This document shows positions 44,341 to 52,510 of a stretch of DNA of 64,000 bases, one piece after another. How positions within the stretch are numbered: the first letter of the stretch is position 1; each line of letters opens with the position of its first letter. Position numbers and translations under genes: made by a program. The notes beneath the pieces are model-generated. The model was not told the DNA's origin. It saw only the letters and a list, made by a program, of their open reading frames with translations, and made no database searches. Source of the DNA: an uncultured Pseudomonadota bacterium (GTDB lineage Bacteria; Pseudomonadota; Alphaproteobacteria; Rs-D84); contig CASFWA010000004.1 of the NCBI GenBank assembly GCA_949298405.1, positions 1 to 64,000 of the forward strand, read 5' to 3'.

Positions 44341-46083
44341 TTAGTGCTCTTCTGTTTTATGCTCTGGCTGATATATTTCTACATCTCGCGTCATTGCAAT
44401 AAATTTTTCTGCGCGTCGTTGCGACATTTCTTCCACAGGTATTTTCTGTAAATCTTGAATATGTTCCGCAACCGCAGTAGATAGCAATTCCATAGTTGTT
44501 TGCCAGTCTGTATGTGCCCCACCTGCAGGTTCATCTATTATCTGGTCGATAACATTCAAATTTGACATGTCGCGCGCAGTAAGTTTCATCGCTTTTGCTG
44601 CGGCTGCTTTATATTTGTTATCTTTCCATAAAATACTTGCACAGGATTCAGGCGCAATAACGGAATAAATAGAATTTTCCAGCATTAATACCCTGTCGCC
44701 TGTACCTATTGCAATTGCGCCCCCGCTGCCGCCTTCACCAACATTTACTGCAACATATGGTGTTTTTATATCCAACCCTGTTGCAATAGAAGATGCAACC
44801 GCTTGCGATTGACCACGTTCTTCCGCCGCACCCCCAGCAAACGCACCAGCTGTATCAAACAATGAAATCAGAGGTAATTTAAATTTTTCTGCTAATCTCA
44901 TTAAGCGTTGGGCTTTGCGATAACCTTCTGGATTTGGCATACCAAATCTGTGGAATTGACGCGTTTCAATTGTTCTGCCCTTTTCTTGTCCTATTATAAC
45001 AGCAGGTATTCCACGCCAAAAACCTATTCCACCACACATGGCGGGGTCTTCACCAAATAATCTGTCCCCTGCAAGATATGTCCAATCATCCACAATTCCA
45101 TTTATATAATCTAAGAAATGCGGACGGTTTTCATTTCTTGCTAGTAAAACTTTATCATAAGCGTCATTTTCACCCATACCACGAACTTTTTTAGAATCTG
45201 CCGCCGGGGTAATAACGTTTATATTCTTTGGTTCTCTTGATTGCTTGGTTAATACAGCAAGTATCTTTTCTAATTTACCTTTTAACTCGTCACGAGGCAC
45301 AACCATATCAACCATACCGTGTTCGTATAAATAGTCTGCTGTTTGGAAGTTTGCAGGTAGTTTTTCACGAATATTTTGTTCGATTACTCGCCTGCCCGCA
45401 AAACCTATACGCGCACCCTTTTCAGCAATATGAATATCCCCGAGCATAGCAAAAGATGCAGTCACACCACCAAAAGTTGGGTCTGTTAACAATACTATGT
45501 AAGGAATTCCATTTGCATGCAATTTGTTTACCGCAACTGTTGTACGCGCCATTTGCATTAATGACAAAACGTTTTCCTGCATACGCGCACCACCACTGCA
45601 AGTCACCATTATAAACGGCTGTTTTAATTCAATTGCGTGCTCCATACTAGCAACGATACCATCACCGGCCGCACGTCCCATTGAACCCAACATAAAATCA
45701 CCGTTTAAAATACAAATAGTAGTTGGAATCCCGCCAATTATTCCATCCGCAGTCGTTATTGCATCATTATAACCTGTTTCCGCACGCGCTTCAGATAATC
45801 TTTCTTTGTACGGCATACGGTCTACAAAATTTAGTGGGTCGTCCGATACTGTCGGTAGCTTTATCTTTGTCCACTCATTATTATCAAACAACAAATCAAA
45901 TCTTTGTTTCGGTGTCATTATAAAAGCACGACCACAACGTGGGCATATATAATGATTTGTTTTATAATCTTTGTAATATACCAATCTCCCACACGCCTCG
46001 CACTTAATCCACATTAAGCGACGAATGCGTTCATAACGTTCACGGTTACGATTCTTGATACCAGATTTTTTACCAAATAACAT
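44341..46083 (-). CDS. Acetyl-CoA carboxylase carboxyltransferase, fused beta-alpha
   Basis: Forms malonyl-CoA from carboxybiotin and acetyl-CoA, the first step of fatty-acid synthesis. The 580 residues begin as AccD: zinc finger CEACG...CPRCG (residues 28-51), SGGARMQENVLSLMQ, and DPTFGGVTASFAMLGD. From about residue 290 they continue as AccA: RPHFLDYINGIVDDW, FGMPNPEGYRKAQRLM, DTAGAFAGGAAEERGQ and GEGGSGGAIAIG. The N-terminal helical segment of AccA is shortened. Most Proteobacteria encode accA and accD as separate genes. It lies three bases after the IHF/HU gene. Confidence 0.93.
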   Translation of the reverse strand: MLFGKKSGIKNRNRERYERIRRLMWIKCEACGRLVYYKDYKTNHYICPRCGRAFIMTPKQRFDLLFDNNEWTKIKLPTVSDDPLNFVDRMPYKERLSEARAETGYNDAITTADGIIGGIPTTICILNGDFMLGSMGRAAGDGIVASMEHAIELKQPFIMVTCSGGARMQENVLSLMQMARTTVAVNKLHANGIPYIVLLTDPTFGGVTASFAMLGDIHIAEKGARIGFAGRRVIEQNIREKLPANFQTADYLYEHGMVDMVVPRDELKGKLEKILAVLTKQSREPKNINVITPAADSKKVRGMGENDAYDKVLLARNENRPHFLDYINGIVDDWTYLAGDRLFGEDPAMCGGIGFWRGIPAVIIGQEKGRTIETRQFHRFGMPNPEGYRKAQRLMRLAEKFKLPLISLFDTAGAFAGGAAEERGQSQAVASSIATGLDIKTPYVAVNVGEGGSGGAIAIGTGDRVLMLENSIYSVIAPESCASILWKDNKYKAAAAKAMKLTARDMSNLNVIDQIIDEPAGGAHTDWQTTMELLSTAVAEHIQDLQKIPVEEMSQRRAEKFIAMTRDVEIYQPEHKTEEH

Positions 46084-46086
46084 TTT

Positions 46087-46365
46087 TTACTCGTTCATTT
46101 CTTTTGTTAGTTCGCGGCTTGGTTTAAACAATATAGTCGTACTTGCTTCTAAATGCATTGGTTGCCCAGTGCATGGATTATAACCAACTTTTGTCGCCCT
46201 TGCGCGCGGTTGAAACGTCCCGAATCCACGAATTTCTATTCTGTCACCAGCAGCAACTGATTCTATCATTTGGTCTGCAACTGTATCTAGTATTGCAGCC
46301 GCATCTGAAACACGCATATGTTTGAACTGTACCTGAATAGACCTTACTATATCTGAACGCTTCAT
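46087..46365 (-). CDS. HU/IHF-family DNA-bending protein (IHF beta-like)
   Basis: 92 residues. MKRSDIVRSIQVQF, then GDRIEIRGFGTFQPRARA and the beta-arm tip GYNPCTGQPM match IHF-beta more than HU. A Cys replaces the usual Lys/Arg in the NPxTG turn. The AAGGA site is clear. It is cotranscribed with accDA (three-base gap). Such proteins shape promoters and recombination sites. Confidence 0.9.
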   Translation of the reverse strand: MKRSDIVRSIQVQFKHMRVSDAAAILDTVADQMIESVAAGDRIEIRGFGTFQPRARATKVGYNPCTGQPMHLEASTTILFKPSRELTKEMNE

Positions 46366-46492
46366 ATTTTATTCCTTTTTTCTTTAACTCCTATTATTTA
46401 TATCTTAGCACATTTTATCAAGAATAAAGTTTTTTATTATCTTATCATCATATAAGAATGCTTACCTGTTTATAAAATCTATGGTCGACGCA

Positions 46493-46498
46493 TATAAT
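46493..46498 (+). promoter_or_regulatory. -10 box for peroxiredoxin gene
   Basis: TATAAT 35 bases before ATG; no good -35 element, so an activator may be needed. Confidence 0.35.
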
Positions 46499-46532
46499 CT
46501 ATTCTGAAGCACTATATAAAAAGGAGAAAAAT

Positions 46533-47279
46533 ATGTGTGATTTTTGTAATGACGACTCTTTCTTGGCTGAAACTATACAGGTGCCTTTAATTGGCGACCC
46601 TGCACCAGATTTTATTGCAAATACGACTAATGGCAAAGTTAATTTTCCATCGGATTACGCCGGCAAATGGGTGATTCTGTTTTCTCATCCTGCTGACTTT
46701 ACCCCGGTTTGTACAACCGAGTTTATGACATTTCAATCTATGATGACCGAATTTCAAAAGTTAAACACAGAAATAATAGGATTGTCTATCGGTACTTTGA
46801 CGGGGCATCTTGCGTGGATAAAATCAATTAAAGACATAGATTATCATGGCTGGAAAGGAATGAATATCACTTTCCCTATAATAGATGATATGAATATGGA
46901 AGTCGCACAGAAATACGGCATGATACATCATAATGCGGCAGACGGAAAAACGGTACGTGCCGTTTTTATAATTGACCCACAAGGAGTAATAAGAACTATC
47001 CTTTATTACCCGTTAACAACAGGACGTAATTTTAATGAAATAAAGCGCGTTTTGATTGCTTTGCAAACAACAGACAGGTTTCATGTATCTACACCCGCAG
47101 ATTGGCAACCTGGTGACGATGTTGTTATCCCCGCCCCGTCAACAACTTCTGATATGAACAAGCGCATTGAAGACAAAGATAAAAACTTAGATGTTAAAGA
47201 TTGGTATTTGACATTTAAAAAGTTAAGTAAAGATGATGTGTTTAATAATACAACAAAGAACACAAAAAAGACCAAATAA
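46533..47279 (+). CDS. Peroxiredoxin (Prx6/archaeal type)
   Basis: Thiol peroxidase, 248 residues. The peroxidatic Cys is in SHPADFTPVCTTEF near residue 60. The long C-terminal arm (WQPGDDVVIPAP) is typical of the Prx6/archaeal branch. No Cys is visible after the peroxidatic one, so it would be a 1-Cys enzyme, but the N-terminus has an extra CDFC motif (residues 2-5). An AAGGAG site precedes ATG. With rubrerythrin at 54507 it suggests defence against peroxide in a low-oxygen habitat. Confidence 0.94.
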   Translation: MCDFCNDDSFLAETIQVPLIGDPAPDFIANTTNGKVNFPSDYAGKWVILFSHPADFTPVCTTEFMTFQSMMTEFQKLNTEIIGLSIGTLTGHLAWIKSIKDIDYHGWKGMNITFPIIDDMNMEVAQKYGMIHHNAADGKTVRAVFIIDPQGVIRTILYYPLTTGRNFNEIKRVLIALQTTDRFHVSTPADWQPGDDVVIPAPSTTSDMNKRIEDKDKNLDVKDWYLTFKKLSKDDVFNNTTKNTKKTK

Positions 47280-47280
47280 A

Positions 47281-47308
47281 AAACGGCGGGAAACCGCTGT
47301 TTTTTATT
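47281..47308. terminator. Terminator after peroxiredoxin (convergent)
   Basis: ACGGCGG/CCGCTGT stem (one G-T pair) with a T run; shared with the convergent ATL gene. Confidence 0.8.
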
Positions 47309-47648
47309 AAAAGACCAATGGAAAATCCTTAATGTCCAGTGGTACCCCATCCCTGTCTGGATTCCATTGATATTGTTCCATTTTAACTTTTTTATCTTTA
47401 TCAAACTTTACGCCTTCTGATTTTAATTGTTTATATTGTTCATCAAAGAAACCGGAACATAAACTACCATCTTTAAAAACAACGCGATGCCACGGCAAAT
47501 GCCAACTATTCTTATTATTTGAAGCATAACCAACAAACCGCGCCATGCGTGGGCGACCTATCATATTAGCAATCTGACCAAATGTCGCAACGCGACCAGA
47601 TGGAATTTTTGCGACAATATCATAAACTTGTTCGTTAAAGGTTTTCAT
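47307..47648 (-). CDS. Alkyltransferase-like protein (ATL)
   Basis: 113-residue MGMT-like protein. The active-site motif is PWHRVV, with Trp where alkyltransferases have Cys (PCHRV), which defines the ATL group. ATLs bind O6-alkylguanine and hand it to nucleotide excision repair without removing the alkyl group. The helix-turn-helix region is GRVATFGQIANMIGRP. The gene begins 21 bases downstream of the 3' end of tRNA-Ser(CGA) on the same strand and has no ribosome-binding site, so it may share the tRNA transcript or be leaderless. Confidence 0.92.
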   Translation of the reverse strand: MKTFNEQVYDIVAKIPSGRVATFGQIANMIGRPRMARFVGYASNNKNSWHLPWHRVVFKDGSLCSGFFDEQYKQLKSEGVKFDKDKKVKMEQYQWNPDRDGVPLDIKDFPLVF

Positions 47649-47669
47649 TGTAAATATATCTTAGAAATC

Positions 47670-47759
47670 TGGCGGAGACGAAGGGATTTGAACCCTTGAT
47701 ACAGTTGCCTGTATACACGATTTCGAGTCGCGCGCATTCAACCACTCTGCCACGTCTCC
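47670..47759 (-). tRNA. tRNA-Ser(CGA)
   Basis: 90 bases with encoded CCA. Acceptor GGAGACG/CGTCTCC, discriminator G, long variable arm, anticodon loop CTCGAAA giving CGA. Confidence 0.96.
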
Positions 47760-47804
47760 GGCGAGAGCAATTATACATAAAGCGTCTGATTTTGCAAGAA
47801 GGTT

Positions 47805-48959
47805 TTATACATCAAAATTATATGCCTTAACAGACTTTACGATTGCATTTACTAATTTATCTTGATGTGCAGAACTATTTAGCAATTTTTCTTCTTCTGC
47901 ATTAGATAAATGCCCCAATTCTAACAACGCACCTGGAACAGTAGAACGCAATACTGCAAATGGAGCGTGTCTTACATCTGGCCCCGGTTGTTGTGTAATC
48001 TTCATTGTTTTAAACTGTTTCGCACACCCATTTGCATATTCAACAGACATTTCGGCAACTGCATGTTGCTGTAAAGCGGACAAAGCAATTCTAATATCTT
48101 TTGAAAATTGTTCAAAACCATCGACCTCTATCTTATCTGCCGCATTTTCAGAGTCCGCCAACTTTTGTGCTTCTTCGTCAGACGCCTTTTCAGACAAGGT
48201 ATAAATAGAAAAACCCTTCATGGCACGACTGGGGTTAGCGTTTGCATGTAAAGATAAGAATAAATCAGCGTGCTTCTTTTCGCCGATTGACGCGCGTTGT
48301 GCCAATTTTAAATAAGTATCATTACTACGCGTCAAATAAGTTTGAAAACCCGCTGCATCCAGTTTCGTTTTTAATTTCTTGGCAACCGATAAAACAACAT
48401 TCTTTTCTTTTGTCCCGTTTTTACCTATGCAACCAGGGTCTTTGCCACCATGTCCCGCATCAATCACAACAATATACTTCTTTGCTGGTGCTGCCTTTTG
48501 CGTTTGTTTGCTGGTCTCTGCAACTGCTGGTGCAGATTGCCCCGCCACGAAATCCAACACTAAACGATAATCATTGTCACCATTAGGAGATAAAATCATT
48601 ATCTGGTCTTTCGGAATTCCGCTTACAGACTTTGATAAATTTGCAATAATTTGCAACTTGTCACCAACTTGCGCCTGGGTAATTGAATTCACAATCGTTC
48701 CAGAGGCTAATGCTGGCACTAAATTCGCATTTGCAGACGTATTTGACAAAGTTATTATTATCTGATTAGCAGGATAGGATAAAGAATAACTGGGACGCTG
48801 CGAAGTTTCTATAACTAAACGTGTTTTATTGCCTGGCTGAACACCCGTCCTTACAGTACGCAAAGAATTAGGCGCAGCAAATGCCATTCGCGGCAAAAAA
48901 GCGACAACGGCCGTCCCGACACCGGTTATTTGTAAAAGCGTTCTTCTGGATATTTTCAT
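47805..48959 (-). CDS. N-acetylmuramoyl-L-alanine amidase (AmiC-like, Tat-exported)
   Basis: Cell-wall amidase that splits septal peptidoglycan, 384 residues. The N-terminus MKISRRTLLQITGVG is a twin-arginine signal, as in E. coli AmiA and AmiC. An AMIN-like beta domain (residues about 35-140) and a linker precede the Amidase_3 domain. Zinc and catalytic residues: VIDAGHGGKD, GTKEKN, LSLHANA and ALLELGHLSN. There is no ribosome-binding site, and TATAAT ends eight bases before ATG. Confidence 0.93.
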   Translation of the reverse strand: MKISRRTLLQITGVGTAVVAFLPRMAFAAPNSLRTVRTGVQPGNKTRLVIETSQRPSYSLSYPANQIIITLSNTSANANLVPALASGTIVNSITQAQVGDKLQIIANLSKSVSGIPKDQIMILSPNGDNDYRLVLDFVAGQSAPAVAETSKQTQKAAPAKKYIVVIDAGHGGKDPGCIGKNGTKEKNVVLSVAKKLKTKLDAAGFQTYLTRSNDTYLKLAQRASIGEKKHADLFLSLHANANPSRAMKGFSIYTLSEKASDEEAQKLADSENAADKIEVDGFEQFSKDIRIALSALQQHAVAEMSVEYANGCAKQFKTMKITQQPGPDVRHAPFAVLRSTVPGALLELGHLSNAEEEKLLNSSAHQDKLVNAIVKSVKAYNFDV

Positions 48960-48967
48960 TTTGATTA

Positions 48968-48996
48968 ATTATATCAAAAAATGAATTTTTATTCAA
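48968..48996 (-). promoter_or_regulatory. Amidase gene promoter
   Basis: Minus-strand TTGAAT (48991-48996), 17 bases, TATAAT (48968-48973), eight bases before ATG. Confidence 0.65.
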
Positions 48997-49024
48997 GTTA
49001 GAACAAGAATAAAAACCTTTTAAC

Positions 49025-49053
49025 TTGAAGATTTTATATTTATCCTGTAATCT
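49025..49053 (+). promoter_or_regulatory. Promoter of the glycosyltransferase gene
   Basis: TTGAAG, 17 bases, TAATCT; a GGGG site and ATG follow. Confidence 0.5.
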
Positions 49054-49073
49054 TTGAACAAAAGGGGATTTTT

Positions 49074-49958
49074 ATGCAAAACAAACCACTGATTTCTGTT
49101 GTCGTTCCTATGTATAACGCAGAAAAATTTATTTCAAAATGCTTGGAACACTTGGTTCATCAAACTTATTCTAATTTAGAAATTATTATTGTAGATGATG
49201 GAAGCTCGGACAATTCTGTCACAGAATGTAAAAAATACGCAAAGGCAGATAAGCGCATTAAAATTATTCAACAGAAAAACGCAGGACCAGCAGTTGCATC
49301 AAATACAGGGCTAGAAAATGCAAGTGGTGAATATGTACATTTTCACGACCATGACGATTATGTAAATTTAGATTATTTCGAGAAAATGGCAAACGCAGCA
49401 ACACTAACCGAAGCCGATATTTTATGTAGTGAAGTTAATCAGCCAGAATATAACTTTCCTAAATTTGAAGCGATTGAAATTTGCACTTCTATGAAAGACA
49501 AAATTCTGAAAACACGTGCTAACAAATTCAATCCTGCATGGAGATATTTATATAAAAAAGATTTCCTTCTAAAAAATAATTTGAAGTTCGACCCTAAATT
49601 ATTTGGCGCACAAGACCTGTTCTTTACAAAAACCGCAATTGTTTTGGCAGATAGCGTAGCAACTGTTCCAGGCGCAGTATATAATGTCGTTGATACAGAA
49701 ACTGCACTAGGTAAATCCAAGACAAAATTAAAGCAAAGAAATTCTTCTGAAGATATATTGCAAGCACAGAAAAATCTGCACGATTTATTAATCAAACATA
49801 ATGCACTGGAATTAATGAATACTCCTGAATTGCCTTTTGTTATAGAAGAATTAAAAATCTTTAATTTATGTATAACGCGTAAACATATTTTCCCGAACAA
49901 AATCAGATACTATCTATTCGGAATAAATGTCGGAACAAGGCATATTTTAAAGAAATAA
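49074..49958 (+). CDS. Family 2 glycosyltransferase
   Basis: 294 residues, GT-A fold. ISVVVPMYNAEKFISKCL, IIIVDDGSSDNS and the metal-binding HFHDHDDYV (near residue 96) are typical of GT2 enzymes that build surface polysaccharides. The acceptor and sugar are unknown. No membrane helix is visible. It is monocistronic with a good promoter and terminator, not inside a polysaccharide cluster, so it might glycosylate one envelope component. Confidence 0.9.
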   Translation: MQNKPLISVVVPMYNAEKFISKCLEHLVHQTYSNLEIIIVDDGSSDNSVTECKKYAKADKRIKIIQQKNAGPAVASNTGLENASGEYVHFHDHDDYVNLDYFEKMANAATLTEADILCSEVNQPEYNFPKFEAIEICTSMKDKILKTRANKFNPAWRYLYKKDFLLKNNLKFDPKLFGAQDLFFTKTAIVLADSVATVPGAVYNVVDTETALGKSKTKLKQRNSSEDILQAQKNLHDLLIKHNALELMNTPELPFVIEELKIFNLCITRKHIFPNKIRYYLFGINVGTRHILKK

Positions 49959-49985
49959 AAAAACGCCCTTTTGGGGCGTTTTTGT
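49957..49985. terminator. Terminator after the glycosyltransferase
   Basis: AAACGCCC/GGGGCGTTT-type stem with A and T flanks; convergent genes share it. Confidence 0.88.
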
Positions 49986-50002
49986 TTATGATGTTTATTA
50001 AA

Positions 50003-51250
50003 TTATTTACTGATACAATTTGCAAAACTTTGCGCAACCAATGATGTTTCTTGTGTTGTCATTGTTGCAACAGGAATAATAAAGCATCTTGCACTGTCAC
50101 GAATAATAAATACTTTTGTACCACGCGTATAAGCAGTTTGCATATTATCCATTTGCGCACTGGTTAAAAACGCGTTCTGTGTTGTAGATGGATTAGATAG
50201 TGCAGCCTGAATTACTTGATATGCAGTATTATAATCATTCAATTCCGACATAGATTGAACTTCCATATAAACACTCCAATTTTCATATGGGTTTTCTACA
50301 TTCGGTGCAGCCGTTGGAAATGCGACGCCTGTCGCCAAAGCAGCAACAGTCTGCAAGGTCGTCGGTTGCGATGAAGAACTTGATGAAGTATGCGAGACTG
50401 TGTTTAACTGCAAATCGTCACCACAAGCCAGATTCATTCTGTTTGTATAACTTGCCAAAACTGCATCTACTGCCGCCTGCCAATCTTCACCCTTTTGATT
50501 TAAGTCTAAATTAATAATTTTTTCTGCCCAGCCCCAAATGTTTGCGCCAACATTACCCGCGTTTGCAAAGCGCGTCACCATTTCAGCAGAACCACCAGGC
50601 ACCCCTGCACCACAAGCATCTGTTAATTGTGTGGTTAACATACTAGTCGTTTCATTGCCGTACGCCAATGCAACAGAATGGCACGCCATAGCGGCCTCTA
50701 ATTCTTGACGACGTTGTAAACATAAGTCAGAATGCGACTTTGATAATTGGTCTGCCATGTTAGCCATTGATAAATATGACATAACCTCTTGTTGTACATA
50801 TGGTGGGCATAAACGAGCAGCAGTATTCAAACCACCCGTTCCCGTTCTTGTGTTTGTGTTATATTGTGGTAATAAAACAGATGTGTCTTTTTGTAAACAC
50901 AATAGAGCATAATTATATAATTCACTTTCGGTTGCATATTGACAACGTCCAGTCCTTTGCCCAGGAACAACAGTCACATCACCGCAATATTCAGCCAAAC
51001 AATTATAAATCTTTTCACGACAAGCAGAATCAACATCAGGTTGTGTCACCATATAATAAGTATTTCTTTGATTTTGGTTATATGCATTTGCTAAACCTTG
51101 ATAACCACGACCAGTTGTAGTTGTCACAGTATTTATGGATACACCACGCGAAACATCAGATGCACCAACAGTCCCTGCTGATACAGCAAGACAGTCCGAT
51201 ACGCATACAATCGCAGCAAACAAACCACCTATTAAGAATGCTTTTTTCAT
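50003..51250 (-). CDS. Exported Cys-containing protein with CRE-type motif (415 aa)
   Basis: Signal peptide (MKKAFLIGGLFAAIVCVSDC, cleavage near CLA). ATG 51250 follows AGAGGGA; the open frame extends 51 bases upstream. CREKIYNCLAEYC near residue 70 has the same first three residues and the same Cys spacing (6 then 4) as CREAYATCMDQFC in the 816-residue protein at 9371. The body is helical with scattered Cys and a Ser-rich spacer near residue 310. The N-terminus after cleavage is Thr/Ser/Gly-rich. It is divergent from prfB. No known family is recognised; envelope or secreted location is inferred. Confidence 0.83.
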   Translation of the reverse strand: MKKAFLIGGLFAAIVCVSDCLAVSAGTVGASDVSRGVSINTVTTTTGRGYQGLANAYNQNQRNTYYMVTQPDVDSACREKIYNCLAEYCGDVTVVPGQRTGRCQYATESELYNYALLCLQKDTSVLLPQYNTNTRTGTGGLNTAARLCPPYVQQEVMSYLSMANMADQLSKSHSDLCLQRRQELEAAMACHSVALAYGNETTSMLTTQLTDACGAGVPGGSAEMVTRFANAGNVGANIWGWAEKIINLDLNQKGEDWQAAVDAVLASYTNRMNLACGDDLQLNTVSHTSSSSSSQPTTLQTVAALATGVAFPTAAPNVENPYENWSVYMEVQSMSELNDYNTAYQVIQAALSNPSTTQNAFLTSAQMDNMQTAYTRGTKVFIIRDSARCFIIPVATMTTQETSLVAQSFANCISK

Positions 51251-51367
51251 AAAAATCCCTCTCGTTAACGAAATTTTAGCATATTGCAAAAAAAAAGGCA
51301 ATCGTTCATTTAAAATCTTAATTACAAAAAAGTTGATTTAACAAGATAAATTGATACCATATCTGTC

Positions 51368-52439
51368 ATGATTATGATAAACGAAATTTTAACACAAATT
51401 TCAGACGACATTTCTGCCGTCAGGGGGTTCCTTTGACCCGGAAAAACTTGAAACAGAAATAAATTCTCTTACAGAGAAAACTAATAACCCAGATTTATGG
51501 AACAATCCAGACAATGCGCGTACATTGCTGCAAAAGAAGGCTAATTTAGAAAAGTCTTTAAACGAACTGTGCAATCTAGAATCAGAATATAAAAATCTAT
51601 CTGAATTATATGAAATCGCACCAGAAGACCCGGACGTTGTAAAAGCCATAGAAAAACTTAGCGAAGATGCTCATAAAGCAAAATTTATAACTTTATTTAG
51701 TGACCCTGCTGATAATAATGGGGCGTTTTTGTTTATTCAGGCGGGTGCAGGTGGTACAGAAGCGCAAGATTGGGCACAAATGCTATCCAGAATGTATGCA
51801 CGATGGGCGGAAAGGCATGGGTTTTCTTGTGAAATAATCGAAGAACACGAAGGTGATACCGCAGGCATAAAAAACATAACATACAGAATTTCTGGTGACC
51901 GTGCTTATGGTTGGTTAAAAAACGAAATAGGCGTTCACCGTTTGGTTAGAATCTCTCCTTTTAATGCAAACGGTAAAAGACAAACAAGTTTTGCATCTGT
52001 TGATGTTTGGCCTGATGTAGATGACTCTATTGAAATAGAAATTAATGAAAAGGACTTGCGTATAGATACATACCGTTCGTCTGGCGCAGGCGGCCAGCAT
52101 GTTAATAAAACAGATAGTGCAGTTCGTATAACTCACTTGCCTACTAACACTGTGGTAACTTGCCAAAACGAACGCAGTCAGATTCAAAATAAAGAAATGG
52201 CTATAAAAATGCTGCGCAGTAAATTATATGAACTAGAACTACAAAAACGTGCAGAAGAAGAAAATGCTGCACTTGCAGCACAGAAAAAGATTGAATGGGG
52301 CAGCCAGATAAGGAACTATGTACTCTACCCTTACCAATTAGTAAAAGATGTTCGTACAGGCGTTGAAAAAACAGACGCGAACGCTGTTCTTGATGGTGAT
52401 TTAGACGATTTTATGCTGGCACTATTACAAAGAAATTAA
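51368..52439 (+). CDS. prfB: Peptide chain release factor 2, programmed +1 frameshift
   Basis: RF2 recognises UAA and UGA stops. The frame from ATG 51368 reaches TGA at 51434-51436; a +1 shift at CTT (51431-51433) continues from 51435 to the stop at 52439, giving 356 residues. The slippery site AGGGGG TTC CTT TGA C is the classic RF2 autoregulatory site, with the internal Shine-Dalgarno three bases before CTT. The recognition motif SPF (ISPFNANGKRQTSF) and catalytic GGQ (SSGAGGQHVNKTDSAVR) are present. No ribosome-binding site precedes ATG. Confidence 0.96.
51422..51437 (+). promoter_or_regulatory. RF2 frameshift site
   Basis: AGGGGG-TTC-CTT-TGA-C. When RF2 is scarce the ribosome slips from CUU to UUU and continues in the +1 frame. 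Confidence 0.95.
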
Positions 52440-52452
52440 AAATGCTTTCTTC

Positions 52453-52498
52453 TTGACAAATAAAAAAGTTGACTTAAAATATATTTGACAACTAATTA
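52453..52498 (+). promoter_or_regulatory. Overlapping promoters before the APH-fold gene
   Basis: Three -35-like boxes: TTGACA (52453), TTGACT (52469) and TTGACA (52485), with TAAAAT 16 bases after the first and TAATTA 18 bases after the second. Confidence 0.4.
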
Positions 52499-52510
52499 AA
52501 GAAGAAAGTT

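Noticed and set aside
44254-44451. Plus-strand frame with a hydrophobic segment between tRNA-Ser and accDA
   Set aside because: It reads through the accDA terminator and the antisense of accDA; the hydrophobic run comes from the T-rich terminator.
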